This document shows, one piece after another, positions 1 to 8,984 of a stretch of 64,000 nucleotides of DNA. This stretch comes from Lachnospiraceae bacterium (lineage in GTDB: Bacteria; Bacillota; Clostridia; Lachnospirales; Lachnospiraceae): positions 1 to 64,000 of the forward strand of contig CAJTFX010000022.1 in assembly GCA_910575555.1 (NCBI GenBank). The letters are read 5' to 3'. The position numbers and the translations under genes are program-made. The first letter of the stretch is position 1; every line of letters starts with the position of its first letter. The notes under the pieces are model-generated. The model searched no databases. It saw nothing but the letters and a program-made list of their open reading frames with translations, and was not told where the DNA came from.

Positions 1-61
1 CCTCCTCTCTTTTATGGGTGTGCGAAAAAATAGTTTGGTTGTTAATTCTATTATCTCGCAT

Positions 62-87
62 CTCCCCATAAAATGGGAGGTTTTTTT
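62..87 (+). terminator. Rho-independent terminator for an upstream gene
   Basis: A short stem (CCCAT / ATGGG with a three-base A loop, extended by CTC/GAG across one bulged C) is followed directly by seven T residues. It probably ends a gene lying left of the window. The stem is short, so termination may be partial. Confidence 0.6.
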
Positions 88-226
88 ACGAAAAATTTTT
101 AAGCGTCAGTGCTGTTCTAAAGCATATGCAGACAGGTAAGAGCAAAAATTATTGCTTTCATCTGAGTTTTATGCGCAATTCCCCAAATGATTAAAAGCTT
201 TTGACAAATAGCGGCAGTCCCATACA

Positions 227-448
227 TTATTTTTCAGGAGGCTGATAGGTGATAAGTTCTCCAACTTCAATCTCCAGATAATGGCACAATTTACAGATTA
301 ATCCCGCATCCAAACGCTGAAAGTCATTTCTGCAGTAGCGGTTGAAATTAGGGCGGGGAATATCTAAATCTTTGCATATTTTATTTTTGGATATACCTCT
401 TGATGTTAATAGTTCGTTGATGTGGAGTTCCAATTTACCGTAGTCCAT
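227..448 (-). CDS. Small Cro/C1-type (XRE) helix-turn-helix regulator
   Basis: The 73-residue protein is almost entirely a Cro/C1 helix-turn-helix domain. Residues 12-50 show the usual spacing, with a recognition helix around DIPRPNFNRYCRNDF, followed by a C-terminal helix (DAGLICKLCHYLEIEVGELI) typical of the YozG/HTH_26 group of very small regulators. It has no sensor domain, so it probably represses its own divergent promoter region. The start is supported by a purine-rich stretch just upstream (GGGGGAAATTC before ATG). It is transcribed away from the coiled-coil gene at 594, and the AT-rich spacer between them carries a palindrome that could be its operator. The fold assignment is secure; the target is inferred. 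Confidence 0.82.
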   Translation of the reverse strand: MDYGKLELHINELLTSRGISKNKICKDLDIPRPNFNRYCRNDFQRLDAGLICKLCHYLEIEVGELITYQPPEK

Positions 449-499
449 GAATTTCCCCCTTTACTTTGGTGGAATAATTATATATAATAATTTTTATAA

Positions 500-557
500 T
501 AGTAATTTCCTATTTAACAAGTTATTATAAATTACCTTACTATATAGTAATTTCTTA
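500..557. promoter_or_regulatory. Candidate XRE operators in the divergent AT-rich spacer
   Basis: A perfect 14-bp palindrome, TTACTATATAGTAA, lies at 537-550. A 13-bp near-identical direct repeat (TAGTAATTTCCTA at 500-512 and TAGTAATTTCTTA at 545-557) overlaps it. The sites lie between two divergent genes, one encoding a small XRE protein, which is the usual layout for an autorepressor operator. This assignment is inferred from layout alone. Confidence 0.45.
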
Positions 558-593
558 TCTTTAGAATAAAAAGGAAAGAGGTAATAGGAAGAA

Positions 594-863
594 ATGAAGA
601 TTGTAAAAAATTTTTATGATATGGCAGAAGAAAGAAGAAAAAAAGAGGAACGCAGGTATCAGAATACAAGGAAAACCCCGGAAAAAGAGCAGCGGGAACA
701 TAGAGAAGCAGAAACACTGATAAGAGTTGTGGAAACATTTGAACAGAATACCTGCCTTGTACCGGATAAAGAGAAAGAGGCAGAATTTGAGCAGCTTTCT
801 CTTGGCGCTTTAGAGGCGGCGGAACTGCTGAATATCAACGTGACAAACATTTGTTCATGCTGA
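594..863 (+). CDS. Small charged coiled-coil protein of unknown function
   Basis: This is an 89-residue protein that I do not recognise. The first 50 residues are dominated by Glu, Lys, Arg and Gln (AEERRKKEERRYQNTRKTPE) and should form a continuous helix or coiled coil. The C-terminal part is shorter and ends in two cysteines (NICSC). It has no signal peptide or membrane segment. A GGAAAGAGG stretch about 14 bases upstream of the ATG could serve as ribosome binding site, which is rather distant. The gene is divergent from the XRE regulator and is followed by a degraded transposase-like reading frame, so it may itself be part of an eroded mobile element. It could be a real small gene or a decayed one. 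Confidence 0.45.
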   Translation: MKIVKNFYDMAEERRKKEERRYQNTRKTPEKEQREHREAETLIRVVETFEQNTCLVPDKEKEAEFEQLSLGALEAAELLNINVTNICSC

Positions 864-900
864 TATACATTTTGGCATTGTCGCAGCAACGCATTTCTGA

Positions 901-1080
901 CAGAGATTAATCTGTATTCTGGTGGAAATTCCCGCAAGAATCATGAATTTAGTAATGAATAGACAATTTTTCCTGAATATGACAAGCAAAAATGGTTCCA
1001 AAGAATTGATAAGTCTGTTACAATATGTGAGAGAAAGGAAAACCACAGAAGGGATTGCAGATGAGTTAGAAGAAGAGTAA
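901..1080 (+). pseudogene. Remnant of a PD-(D/E)XK nuclease-family transposase (C-terminal part)
   Basis: One reading frame, open from the stop at 898-900 to TAA at 1078-1080, encodes a peptide with MNRQFFLNM followed by GSKELISLLQYVRERKTTEG. The pattern '(K/R)EL..LLQY(V/M)' near the end followed by an acidic tail resembles the C-terminus of the PD-(D/E)XK (Rpn-like) transposases common in Lachnospiraceae. No start codon with a ribosome binding site and no nuclease core are present, so this would be a fragment. The family resemblance is from memory and weak; a profile search would settle it. Confidence 0.33.
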
Positions 1081-1147
1081 GCTAGAGCGTGTTTGAAAAA
1101 TGACAGATAAAATAATAAGAAACAAAACAGGGAATTTGGAGGAAACT

Positions 1148-1921
1148 ATGATTAATGACATTACAATTGGGCCGCTGACGATTCATGTCTATGGCATAAT
1201 GGTGGCAATCGGTTACATGAGCGCACTGCTGATTAGTGAAAAGCGTGCCAGAAAACGGGGTCTGGACTCTGATATCTTATTTGGTATTTTCTGGTGCGCC
1301 GTGCTTGGAGGGGCTGTAGGCAGCAAACTTCTTTATTATACAGTAAGCTTCAAAGATGTATTAAATGATCCCTCTATGTTACTGAATTTTCAGAATGGCT
1401 GGGTAGTTTACGGCGGGATTATCGGCGGAGTGGCTGCCGGTTGGGGATACTGCCGATTCAAAAAAGCAGATTTTCTCACCTATCTGGATTTGGTGCTTCC
1501 GGCGGTGGCCTTTGCCCAGGGGTGCGGACGAATTGGATGCTTTTTCGCAGGGTGCTGCTATGGAAGGGAGACAGCTTCTATATTTGGAATCCAGTACTGG
1601 CAGTCAAATTACGCTCCTAATGGAGTAAAGCTGATTCCTACGCAAATCTATTCCAGTATCGGTGACTTTGCTATGGCGTTTGTGCTTATGGCATATGCAA
1701 AAAAACAGCCGCAGAAGGGAAGAGTTGCGGCAGGCTACTGTATTCTCTATAGTATAGGAAGATTTTTGATTGAGATGCTTCGGAATGATTATCGGGGAGA
1801 ATTCGGTTTTCTGTCTACTTCGCAATTGATTTCTATCCTCATTCTGGCAGTGGGAATCGGATTATTTGTCTGGGCGGGAACAAAGACAGAGGAGAATAAG
1901 GAAACATGGACCGGGATCTGA
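1148..1921 (+). CDS. lgt: Prolipoprotein diacylglyceryl transferase
   Basis: Lgt transfers diacylglycerol from phosphatidylglycerol to the lipobox cysteine of prolipoproteins in the cytoplasmic membrane. The 257-residue protein has the expected series of hydrophobic segments, the GGIIGG loop, the Lgt signature RIGCFFAGCCYG and the C-terminal Y..GRF.IE..R.D.RG motif. I chose ATG 1148 over the upstream in-frame ATG 1100 because TTGGAGGAAACT precedes it at correct spacing and the protein then begins MINDITIGPLTIHVYG, as family members do. The 3' end overlaps the next gene by 16 bases, so the two are translationally coupled. The lipoproteins encoded at 24930 and 38127 would be substrates. Confidence 0.95.
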   Translation: MINDITIGPLTIHVYGIMVAIGYMSALLISEKRARKRGLDSDILFGIFWCAVLGGAVGSKLLYYTVSFKDVLNDPSMLLNFQNGWVVYGGIIGGVAAGWGYCRFKKADFLTYLDLVLPAVAFAQGCGRIGCFFAGCCYGRETASIFGIQYWQSNYAPNGVKLIPTQIYSSIGDFAMAFVLMAYAKKQPQKGRVAAGYCILYSIGRFLIEMLRNDYRGEFGFLSTSQLISILILAVGIGLFVWAGTKTEENKETWTGI

Positions 1922-3240
1922 CCAAAGGGCCTGTGATGGCTTCCATGATGGGGTTTGCTGTTCCCATGATTCTGGGCAATTTACTGCAGCAATGTTATAA
2001 CATAGCGGATACCCTGATTGTGGGGAAATTTTTGGGAAGCCATGCACTGGCGGCTGTAGGCTCATCCTTTACGCTGATGACGTTTTTAACCTCGATTTTA
2101 CTGGGGCTTTGTATGGGAAGCGGAGCAGTTTTTTCCATTCGGTTTGGGCAAAAGGATGAAAAGGGGCTGAAGGAGAGTATCTGCGCATCCTTCGCGCTGG
2201 TGGCAGGATTTACTTTATTATTGAATATTGCTGCATTTCTCTGCCTGGACAGCATACGCATGTTTCTGCAGGTGCCGGATGAAGTCTGGGGATTGATGCG
2301 GGAGTACCTGTTTGTGATTTTCTGCGGCATTGCAGCTTCCTTTTTATATAATTACTTTGCCGCATTCTTACGTGCAATCGGCAATTCTGTGGCGCCGCTG
2401 ATTTTTCTGGCAATTTCTGCGGTTTTAAATATTATATTGGATTTATGTTTCGTGCTGTGGCTGAAACGGGGTGCGGCAGGAGCAGCAGAGGCAACTGTAA
2501 TTGCACAGTATATTTCAGGGGTGGGAATTGCCGGATACACGCTGATCAAATGTCCCCAGTTTCAGGGAATTTGGAAACACTGGAGGCTTTGCAAAAGCAG
2601 CATTAAGGAAATTGCAGGTTTTTCAGTTCTGACCTGCGTACAGCAGTCTGTGATGAACCTGGGAATTCTCATGGTACAGGGGTTAGTGAACAGCTTTGGC
2701 CCTGCAATTATGGCGGCATTTGCGGCGGCAGTGAAGATTGACGCTTTCGCTTATATGCCGGTACAGGATTTTGGCAATGCCTTTTCTACCTTTATTGCCC
2801 AGAACTACGGCGCAAAGGAAGAACAGCGGATAAAGAGCGGATTGAAAGGAGCGGTGATATGCTCCATGGGGTTCTGTATCGTAATATCTGCGGCAGTCTG
2901 CATTTTTGCACGGCCTTTGATGGAAATTTTTGTGGATGCCGGCGAAGCGCTCATTATTCAGGAAGGAGTCCGCTATCTGCGGATTGAAGGGGTGTTTTAT
3001 GCAGGGATTGGGTGTCTGTTCCTGCTGTACGGCCTGTACCGGGCATTGGGACGGCCGGGGATGTCTGTGGCGCTTACGGTGATTTCTCTTGGGACAAGGG
3101 TGCTGTTGGCATATCTGCTTTCGGCGGTTCCTTCTGTCGGTGTCGTCGGTATCTGGTGGGCGATCCCTATTGGATGGTTTTTAGCGGATGCGGCAGGAAT
3201 TGTTTACTATATCAGGAAAAAAGAGCTGCTGCTTGGCTGA
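1906..3240 (+). CDS. MATE-family multidrug/Na+ antiporter
   Basis: The 444-residue protein has about twelve hydrophobic segments and the two-lobed layout of MATE exporters. It opens with the family pattern DLTKGPVMASMMGFAVPMILGN, which is cited here only as its first residues, followed by a Gln/Asn-rich N-terminal helix (LLQQCYNIADTLIVGKFLG). It would export drugs or metabolites using a Na+ or H+ gradient. The start lies inside the lgt reading frame behind GAGGAGAATAAGG. The substrate cannot be told from sequence. It belongs to the Clostridia-type MATE branch also represented by the gene at 39464. Confidence 0.9.
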   Translation: MDRDLTKGPVMASMMGFAVPMILGNLLQQCYNIADTLIVGKFLGSHALAAVGSSFTLMTFLTSILLGLCMGSGAVFSIRFGQKDEKGLKESICASFALVAGFTLLLNIAAFLCLDSIRMFLQVPDEVWGLMREYLFVIFCGIAASFLYNYFAAFLRAIGNSVAPLIFLAISAVLNIILDLCFVLWLKRGAAGAAEATVIAQYISGVGIAGYTLIKCPQFQGIWKHWRLCKSSIKEIAGFSVLTCVQQSVMNLGILMVQGLVNSFGPAIMAAFAAAVKIDAFAYMPVQDFGNAFSTFIAQNYGAKEEQRIKSGLKGAVICSMGFCIVISAAVCIFARPLMEIFVDAGEALIIQEGVRYLRIEGVFYAGIGCLFLLYGLYRALGRPGMSVALTVISLGTRVLLAYLLSAVPSVGVVGIWWAIPIGWFLADAAGIVYYIRKKELLLG

Positions 3241-3328
3241 ACAGGCGTGGAGCCGGTATGGGAACGGCCTGTATTTGCCGATATAAATGTCAGAGAACAA
3301 TTGTATCAGGCAGACGGGAGGAATGAGT

Positions 3329-3907
3329 ATGAACATTATGAGTCCGCAATCAGCAGTAACAAAGAATAAAGCAGGAGATCTCACTGTAGATATCAGCCAG
3401 ATTATCCGGAATTTTACCGGTGCGGAAACAGATGACAATAAGAAATCTGTTCTGCAGCAGTTATTAGAGCCAAAAGAAGTGGATAAAGGCCAGCGGGACG
3501 CCCGAAAACTATTGCAGATAGCCAAAAGGATAGCCAGAGGGGAATCGGTGACGCCGGAAGAAAAAGAGCTGCTCAGACGAATGAATCCGCAGCTTGCCCA
3601 AATGGCAGAGTTGGCCAGAAAAGAAGGCGAACGGATCGGACATGCTTTGCAGCAGGCTTCCTCCAAAGAAGAGCAGCAGACCATAATCGGGCAGGCATAT
3701 CAGCAGGTGGCGGAGATGACGGAGAAAAATCCCCAATTCGGAGAATTACTGGGAGAGGCAGTAAAAGCGGCAATGAAAGATGTGCAGGAAGATCCGGCTG
3801 TCAGCAGCAAGCCGGAGACTCAAAACCCAGCGGAGGATCGCCAGGAAGAGATATTGGAGCAGTTTTGTCCTATGGATTGGATGTCCATGTTAGACTGTAA
3901 AGGCTGA
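3329..3907 (+). CDS. Helical protein of unknown function upstream of the S10 operon
   Basis: The 192-residue protein is not assigned to any family I can name. It is soluble, rich in Gln, Glu, Lys and Ala, and predicted to be mostly helical, with a basic middle (ARKLLQIAKRIARGE) and a Gln-rich stretch (EEQQTIIGQAYQQVAEM). It ends with a low-complexity tail and a C-terminal patch FCPMDWMSMLDC. I chose ATG 3329 because GGGAGG ends seven bases upstream; the in-frame ATG at 3323 is too close to that site and ATG 3287 has none. It stands alone between the MATE gene and the ribosomal promoter. The reading frame is convincing; the role is unknown. Confidence 0.7.
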   Translation: MNIMSPQSAVTKNKAGDLTVDISQIIRNFTGAETDDNKKSVLQQLLEPKEVDKGQRDARKLLQIAKRIARGESVTPEEKELLRRMNPQLAQMAELARKEGERIGHALQQASSKEEQQTIIGQAYQQVAEMTEKNPQFGELLGEAVKAAMKDVQEDPAVSSKPETQNPAEDRQEEILEQFCPMDWMSMLDCKG

Positions 3908-3943
3908 GATATATCATTATTATATGAAAAAATAAATTTATGC

Positions 3944-3972
3944 TTGCATTATGGACAATTATGTTTTATAAT
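3944..3972 (+). promoter_or_regulatory. Sigma-A type promoter of the S10 ribosomal operon
   Basis: TTGCAT (3944-3949) and TATAAT (3967-3972) are separated by exactly 17 bp. Transcription should begin near 3980, giving a leader of about 225 nt before rpsJ. No other comparably good promoter lies between the upstream gene and rpsJ. Confidence 0.8.
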
Positions 3973-3979
3973 AACAAAT

Positions 3980-4203
3980 GCTGTGGCATGATAGCGATGA
4001 AGCGAGAGGTTGCTGCCTGAGACTGGCAGGTTTTTCCGTGGAGCGAATGTCAAGTTAGGAAACTGGCGACAAGTCACTGTATCACAACAGGAAATCTGCG
4101 AGGAGCAGAAGCGCCGTGTGCAATGTCCAGGACACACACGGAGAAGTGTACAGTCACCGCTTGTCGTACTGAAGTAAAGTGCGAAAAGGAGGCGGCTTTT
4201 TTT
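3980..4203 (+). promoter_or_regulatory. Structured 5' leader of the S10 operon
   Basis: The leader can fold extensively. A hairpin CTGCC/GGCAG (4013-4017 with 4025-4029) is followed by GTTTTTCC, which looks like a weak attenuator. A long-range helix pairs 4067-4081 (CGACAAG...ACTGTA) with 4149-4166 (TACAGT...CTTGTCG), and encloses a seven-bp hairpin CCGTGTG (4114-4120) with CACACGG (4135-4141). In enterobacteria the S10 leader is controlled by L4; whether this unrelated-looking leader is controlled by L4 or another ribosomal protein is inference. Confidence 0.6.
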
Positions 4204-4521
4204 ATGGCAAGTCAAGTAATGAGAATCACACTGAAGGCATATGACCATCAGTTAGTGGATGCATCTGCAAAGAAAATTATCGAAACTGTAAAGAAAAATG
4301 GAGCACAGGTGAGCGGACCGGTTCCACTTCCCACCAAGAAGGAAGTTGTTACAATTTTAAGGGCAGTTCACAAGTACAAAGATTCCAGAGAGCAGTTTGA
4401 GCAGAGAACTCATAAGAGATTGATTGATATCATTACACCGACCCAGAAAACGGTTGATGCATTGTCCAGACTGGAAATGCCTGCAGGTGTTTACATTGAT
4501 ATCAAAATGAAGAACAAGTAA
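4204..4521 (+). CDS. rpsJ: 30S ribosomal protein S10
   Basis: S10 is a head-domain protein of the small subunit and also a transcription antitermination factor (NusE). The 105-residue product starts [16 protein letters not shown] and includes the conserved GPVPLPTK loop and RTHKRLIDI strand. The reading frame stays open into the leader, but ATG 4204 is the start that matches the family length and N-terminus. The nearest Shine-Dalgarno-like AAGGAGG is about 15 bases upstream and separated by a T-run, an unusually long spacing that may be part of leader control. It is the first gene of the S10 operon. Confidence 0.96.
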   Translation: MASQVMRITLKAYDHQLVDASAKKIIETVKKNGAQVSGPVPLPTKKEVVTILRAVHKYKDSREQFEQRTHKRLIDIITPTQKTVDALSRLEMPAGVYIDIKMKNK

Positions 4522-4637
4522 AGGGTAACAATCCTGAAGGGTTCAATATAGAAGTATTGCAACTGTTCTAGGATGAGCGGTTCCGCTGCCCGATGGGTAT
4601 GAATCGTTCCGCTGTAGAGTAAACAGGAGGGAAAGAA

Positions 4638-5315
4638 ATGAAGAAAGCGATTTTAGCGACCAAAGTCGGAATGACTCAAATCTTCAATACAGACGGCGCG
4701 CTGGTGCCGGTTACTGTATTACAGGCTGGTCCGTGTGCCGTAACACAGATTAAGACGGTGGAAAACGACGGATACAGCGCAGTGCAGGTTGGTTTTGTTG
4801 ATAAGAAAGAGAAGATTATTAACAGAGACGCCAACGGCAGAAAAGAAATCAGAAACAGACATGGTCTGACAAAGGCTGAGAAAGGACACTTTGACAAAGC
4901 AGGCGTGTCCGGCAAGAGATTTGTAAAAGAATTTAAATTTGAAAATGCTGCAGATTATAATCTGGCTGATGAGATTAAAGCAGATATTTTTGCAGAAGGC
5001 GATAAAGTTGATGCGACTGCAATCTCCAAAGGTAAGGGATTCCAGGGCGCAATTAAGAGGCACGGCCAGCACAGAGGGCCCATGGCGCATGGTTCCAAAT
5101 TCCACCGTCATCAGGGTTCCAACGGTGCATGTTCCAGTCCGAGCAAAGTGTTTAAAGGCAAAGGAATGCCGGGACATATGGGTGCTGTAAAAGTAACGGT
5201 TCAGAACCTTGAAGTTGTAAAAGTGGATGCTGAGAACAATCTGCTTCTGGTAAAAGGATCTGTTCCGGGACCGAAGAAGTCTCTGGTAACAATCAAAGAG
5301 ACTGTAAAGCAGTAG
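4638..5315 (+). CDS. rplC: 50S ribosomal protein L3
   Basis: L3 is an early-assembly protein that reaches the peptidyl-transferase centre. The 225-residue product begins [16 protein letters not shown], as bacterial L3 proteins do, and carries the hallmark segment [18 protein letters not shown] and the GKGMPGHMG loop. It is somewhat longer than the usual ~210 residues because of extra residues in the N-terminal half. An AGGAGGG site precedes ATG. The 116-bp gap from rpsJ is longer than elsewhere in the operon and contains repeated GTTCCGCTG elements that could fold, so there may be local control or RNA processing here. Confidence 0.97.
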   Translation: MKKAILATKVGMTQIFNTDGALVPVTVLQAGPCAVTQIKTVENDGYSAVQVGFVDKKEKIINRDANGRKEIRNRHGLTKAEKGHFDKAGVSGKRFVKEFKFENAADYNLADEIKADIFAEGDKVDATAISKGKGFQGAIKRHGQHRGPMAHGSKFHRHQGSNGACSSPSKVFKGKGMPGHMGAVKVTVQNLEVVKVDAENNLLLVKGSVPGPKKSLVTIKETVKQ

Positions 5316-5333
5316 TGAAAGGAGGACTTAACA

Positions 5334-5954
5334 ATGGCTAATGTAGCTATTTATAATATGGAAGGCAACGAAGTTGGAAGCCTTGAGCTCAACGATGCAG
5401 TGTTTGGTGTTGAAATCAACGAACATCTTGTACACATGGCAGTTGTGCAGCAGCTTGCAAACAGACGTCAGGGAACACAGAAGGCAAAGACACGTTCCGA
5501 AGTTTCCGGCGGCGGAAGAAAACCATGGAGACAGAAAGGAACCGGTCATGCCAGACAGGGCTCCATCCGCGCTCCTCAGTGGAAAGGCGGCGGCGTAGTA
5601 TTCGCTCCGGTTCCAAGAGATTATTCTTTCAAGATGAATAAGAAAGAAAAAAGGGCAGCATTAAAGTCCGCGCTGACATCCAGAGTCAATGAGAGCAAGT
5701 TTATCGTAGTGGATAACTTAAGCCTGGATGAAATCAAAACAAAGAAATTCCAGGAAGTATTAAATAACCTGAAAGTAAATAAAGCCCTTGTGGTTATGAA
5801 AGACAATGATCAGAACGTAGTAATGTCTGCAAGAAATATTCCTGCTGTTAAGACTACAATGACCAATTCTCTCAACGTATATGATATTCTGAAATACGAT
5901 ACCGTGGTAATCACCAAGGATGCGGTATCAGCAATCGAGGAGGTGTATGCATAA
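5334..5954 (+). CDS. rplD: 50S ribosomal protein L4
   Basis: L4 lines the peptide exit tunnel and is a known autoregulator of S10 operons in enterobacteria. The 206-residue product has the expected globular domain and the long basic tunnel loop ([20 protein letters not shown], roughly residues 50-70), where macrolide-resistance changes occur in other species; nothing odd is seen in that loop. A GGAGG site lies upstream. Its TAA overlaps the ATG of rplW by one base, giving tight coupling. Confidence 0.97.
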   Translation: MANVAIYNMEGNEVGSLELNDAVFGVEINEHLVHMAVVQQLANRRQGTQKAKTRSEVSGGGRKPWRQKGTGHARQGSIRAPQWKGGGVVFAPVPRDYSFKMNKKEKRAALKSALTSRVNESKFIVVDNLSLDEIKTKKFQEVLNNLKVNKALVVMKDNDQNVVMSARNIPAVKTTMTNSLNVYDILKYDTVVITKDAVSAIEEVYA

Positions 5955-6253
5955 TGGCAAACGTACAATATTATGACGTAATCCTCAAACCGGTAATTAC
6001 CGAAAAGAGCATGAACCTTATGGGTGAGAAAAAATATACTTTTCTGGTTCATCCGGAAGCAAATAAGACCATGATTAAGGAAGCTGTTGAAAAAATGTTT
6101 GAGGGAACCAAGGTAAAGAAAGTGAATACCTTAAATGTCGGCGGCAAGAAGAAAAGAAGAGGTATGGTAGTGGGCAAAACTGCCAAAACCAAGAAAGCGA
6201 TTGTCCAGTTGACTGAGGACAGCAAAGACATTGAAATTTTTGCAGGCTTATAG
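5954..6253 (+). CDS. rplW: 50S ribosomal protein L23
   Basis: L23 sits at the tunnel exit and is the docking site for trigger factor and SRP. The 99-residue product has the N-terminal pattern [18 protein letters not shown], the basic [16 protein letters not shown] loop and the normal length. Its start codon shares one base with the rplD stop codon and has an in-frame GAGGAGG just upstream, so it is translated by reinitiation or coupling. Nothing is unusual. Confidence 0.97.
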   Translation: MANVQYYDVILKPVITEKSMNLMGEKKYTFLVHPEANKTMIKEAVEKMFEGTKVKKVNTLNVGGKKKRRGMVVGKTAKTKKAIVQLTEDSKDIEIFAGL

Positions 6254-6267
6254 AAAGGAGAAACATC

Positions 6268-7113
6268 ATGGGAATTAAGACATATAACCCATATACACCT
6301 TCCAGAAGGAATATGACCGGTTCTGATTTTTCTGAAATTACCAAGAAAACCCCAGAGAAATCTCTGTTAGTTTCTTTACAGAAGAATTCCGGCCGTAATA
6401 ATCAGGGTAAAATTACTGTAAGACACCGTGGCGGCGGCAACAGAAGAAAATATAGAATTATTGATTTTAAGAGAAATAAAAAAGACGGAATTCCGGCAAC
6501 TGTTATCGGAATTGAGTACGATCCCAACAGAACAGCAAATATCGCATTGATCTGCTATGTAGACGGAACCAAATCATATATCCTTGCTCCGGAAGGCCTG
6601 ACTGACGGCATGAAAGTAATGAACGGGCCGGAAGCGGAAGTAAGAGTAGGCAACTGCCTTCCTTTAGAGAATATTCCGGTAGGTACTCAGGTACACAACA
6701 TTGAGTTATATCCGGGAAAAGGCGGCCAGCTTGTGCGTTCTGCAGGAAACAGCGCTCAGCTGATGGCAAAAGAAGGAAAATATGCAACCCTGAGACTGCC
6801 CTCCGGTGAAATGAGAATGGTGCCGATTATCTGCAGAGCAACCATAGGCGTGGTAGGCAATGCGGATCACAACCTTATTAAAATTGGTAAAGCAGGACGG
6901 AAGCGTCATATGGGTATCCGCCCGACCGTACGCGGTTCTGTTATGAACCCCAACGACCATCCGCATGGTGGTGGAGAAGGAAAGACCGGAATCGGACGTC
7001 CGGGCCCGTCTACTCCGTGGGGCAAACCTGCACTGGGTCTTAAGACCAGAAAGAAAAACAAAGCAAGCAACAAGCTTATCGTAAGAAGAAGAGACGGTAG
7101 AGCTTTGAAATAA
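6268..7113 (+). CDS. rplB: 50S ribosomal protein L2
   Basis: L2 is a primary 23S rRNA-binding protein needed for subunit joining and peptidyl transfer. The 281-residue product has the standard start [18 protein letters not shown], the basic [12 protein letters not shown] segment and the invariant C-terminal loop ([19 protein letters not shown]) with the functionally important histidine. The length is within the family range. A GAAAGGAG site precedes ATG. It is followed by a GC-rich intercistronic hairpin. Confidence 0.97.
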   Translation: MGIKTYNPYTPSRRNMTGSDFSEITKKTPEKSLLVSLQKNSGRNNQGKITVRHRGGGNRRKYRIIDFKRNKKDGIPATVIGIEYDPNRTANIALICYVDGTKSYILAPEGLTDGMKVMNGPEAEVRVGNCLPLENIPVGTQVHNIELYPGKGGQLVRSAGNSAQLMAKEGKYATLRLPSGEMRMVPIICRATIGVVGNADHNLIKIGKAGRKRHMGIRPTVRGSVMNPNDHPHGGGEGKTGIGRPGPSTPWGKPALGLKTRKKNKASNKLIVRRRDGRALK

Positions 7114-7121
7114 CAGGGATA

Positions 7122-7150
7122 CCCGCAGGGCGGTTCTGCCCGCTGGCGGG
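7122..7150 (+). other. GC-rich intercistronic hairpin between rplB and rpsS
   Basis: CCCGC (7122-7126) pairs with GCGGG (7146-7150) and GGGC (7128-7131) pairs with GCCC (7138-7141), giving a stable stem with a small internal loop. No T-run follows, so it is more likely an RNA-stability or processing element than a terminator. Confidence 0.5.
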
Positions 7151-7176
7151 ACGAAATTTTAGGAGGTTGAATTTTT

Positions 7177-7458
7177 ATGGGTCGTTCACTGAAAAAAGGA
7201 CCATTTGCTGATGCAAGCTTATTGAAAAAAGTAGATGCCATGAACGCAGCAGGTGAAAAGAGCGTGATTAAAACATGGTCTCGCCGTTCTACAATTTTCC
7301 CGCAGTTCGTAGGCCACACATTTGCCGTACATGACGGAAGAAAACATGTGCCGGTTTATGTGACAGAAGATATGGTAGGCCATAAGCTTGGTGAGTTCGT
7401 TGCCACAAGAACTTACCGTGGACATGGAAAAGATGAGAAGAAATCCAAAGTTCGTTAA
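7177..7458 (+). CDS. rpsS: 30S ribosomal protein S19
   Basis: S19 forms a head-domain complex with S13 and contacts the A-site tRNA side. The 93-residue product has the canonical start [12 protein letters not shown], the central [18 protein letters not shown] segment and the C-terminal TRTYRGHGK motif, at normal family length. AGGAGG lies upstream of ATG with a slightly long spacer. It is the fifth gene of the S10 operon in the usual order. Confidence 0.97.
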   Translation: MGRSLKKGPFADASLLKKVDAMNAAGEKSVIKTWSRRSTIFPQFVGHTFAVHDGRKHVPVYVTEDMVGHKLGEFVATRTYRGHGKDEKKSKVR

Positions 7459-7490
7459 TAGATAGATATGGGAAAGGAGGTTCCACATCC

Positions 7491-7877
7491 ATGGCAAAGG
7501 GACATAGAAGTCAAATTAAGAGAGAAAGAAATGCGCAGAAAGATACCAGACCGTCAGCCAAATTATCTTACGCCAGAGTATCTGTTCAGAAAGCATGTTT
7601 CGTGTTAGATGCAATCCGTGGAAAAGATGTTAAGACCGCACTGGCTATTCTTGCATACAATCCGAGATACGCATCCAGCGTAATAGAGAAACTGTTGAAA
7701 TCTGCAATTGCAAATGCAGAAAACAATAACGGTATGAATGCAGACAATCTTTACATTGCAGAGTGTTATGCAAATAAAGGACCAACAATGAAAAGAGTCA
7801 GACCAAGGGCACAGGGAAGAGCTTACAGAATCGAAAAGAGAATGAGCCACATTACAGTTGTGCTTGATGAAAGATAG
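7491..7877 (+). CDS. rplV: 50S ribosomal protein L22
   Basis: L22 contacts all 23S rRNA domains and its beta-hairpin lines the exit tunnel. The 128-residue product shows the core [20 protein letters not shown], the tunnel hairpin ([18 protein letters not shown]) and the final THITVVL-like strand (SHITVVLDE). The N-terminal extension of about 17 basic residues is ordinary for Clostridia. GGAAAGGAGG precedes ATG. No insertion or deletion is seen in the hairpin. Confidence 0.96.
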   Translation: MAKGHRSQIKRERNAQKDTRPSAKLSYARVSVQKACFVLDAIRGKDVKTALAILAYNPRYASSVIEKLLKSAIANAENNNGMNADNLYIAECYANKGPTMKRVRPRAQGRAYRIEKRMSHITVVLDER

Positions 7878-7887
7878 GAGGGCAAAC

Positions 7888-8544
7888 ATGGGACAGAAAG
7901 TGAATCCTCATGGTTTAAGAGTTGGAATTATTAAAGATTGGGACTCTAAATGGTATGCGGAAGCAGATTTTGCAGATTTTCTTATTGAAGATTATAACAT
8001 CAGAACATTCTTGAAGAAGAAATTATACGCATCCGGAGTTTCCAAGATTGAGATTGAAAGAGCTTCTGATCGGGTAAAAGTAATTCTCTATACTGCAAAG
8101 CCAGGTGTCGTAATCGGTAAAGGCGGATCAGAAATTGAGAAAGTAAAAGCAGAACTTCAGAAATTAACAGATAAAAAACTGGTAGTAGATATCAAAGAAG
8201 TAAAAAGACCGGACAAAGACGCGCAGCTTGTAGCAGAAAATATTGCGCTGCAGTTAGAGAACCGTGTTTCTTTCAGAAGAGCAATGAAATCCTGCATGGG
8301 CAGAAGCATGAAAGCAGGCGCTCTTGGAATTAAGAGTTCCGTTTCCGGACGTCTGGGCGGCGCTGATATGGCCCGTACCGAGTTCTACAGTGAAGGAACG
8401 ATTCCACTTCAGACATTAAGAGCAGATATCGATTATGGATTCGCTGAAGCAGATACCACCTACGGTAAAGTAGGAGTAAAAGTATGGATCTACAAAGGCG
8501 AGGTACTTCCAACAAAAGAAACAAAGGAAGGGAGCGATAAATAA
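7888..8544 (+). CDS. rpsC: 30S ribosomal protein S3
   Basis: S3 is a head protein at the mRNA entry pore. The 218-residue product begins [18 protein letters not shown] and has the KH-type RNA-binding domain with its [12 protein letters not shown] loop, then the C-terminal [13 protein letters not shown] block. I chose ATG 7888, which follows AGGAGGGCAAAC, rather than the ATG at 7858 inside rplV. The stop codon overlaps the rplP start by one base. Confidence 0.96.
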   Translation: MGQKVNPHGLRVGIIKDWDSKWYAEADFADFLIEDYNIRTFLKKKLYASGVSKIEIERASDRVKVILYTAKPGVVIGKGGSEIEKVKAELQKLTDKKLVVDIKEVKRPDKDAQLVAENIALQLENRVSFRRAMKSCMGRSMKAGALGIKSSVSGRLGGADMARTEFYSEGTIPLQTLRADIDYGFAEADTTYGKVGVKVWIYKGEVLPTKETKEGSDK

Positions 8545-8984
8545 TGTTAATGCCAAAAAGAGTAAAACGCCGTAAACAGTTCCGTGGTTCCATGGCAGGA
8601 AAGGCGTTAAGAGGTAATAAAATTACAAACGGTGAATACGGTATTGTGGCTACAGAGCCATGCTGGATCAAATCCAATCAGATTGAGGCAGCCCGTATTG
8701 CAATGACACGTTACATTAAGCGTGGCGGTAAAGTCTGGATTAAAATTTTCCCTGACAAACCAGTAACTGCAAAACCGGCAGAAACCCGTATGGGTTCCGG
8801 AAAAGGAACACTGGAATACTGGGTGGCTGTTGTAAAACCAGGCCGTGTTTTGTTTGAAATCTCCGGCGTTCCGGAAGAAATCGCACGGGAAGCATTGCGT
8901 CTTGCTACACATAAGTTACCATGTAAATGTAAAATAGTTTCTCGGGCAGACTTAGAAGGCGGTGAATCAAATGAAAAGCAGTAA
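8544..8984 (+). CDS. rplP: 50S ribosomal protein L16
   Basis: L16 organises the A-site side of the large subunit. The 146-residue product starts [20 protein letters not shown] and has the conserved [20 protein letters not shown] helix and the [19 protein letters not shown] loop. Its start shares a base with the rpsC stop, and its 3' end overlaps rpmC by 14 bases. The length matches the family. Confidence 0.96.
   Translation: MLMPKRVKRRKQFRGSMAGKALRGNKITNGEYGIVATEPCWIKSNQIEAARIAMTRYIKRGGKVWIKIFPDKPVTAKPAETRMGSGKGTLEYWVAVVKPGRVLFEISGVPEEIAREALRLATHKLPCKCKIVSRADLEGGESNEKQ

Noticed and set aside
3012-3326. 104-codon frame overlapping the end of the first MATE gene
   Set aside because: It is an alternate-frame shadow of the MATE coding sequence with no ribosome site.
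4123-4203. Extended start of rpsJ inside the leader
   Set aside because: It would add 27 unrelated residues to a very conserved protein and cover the leader helix.
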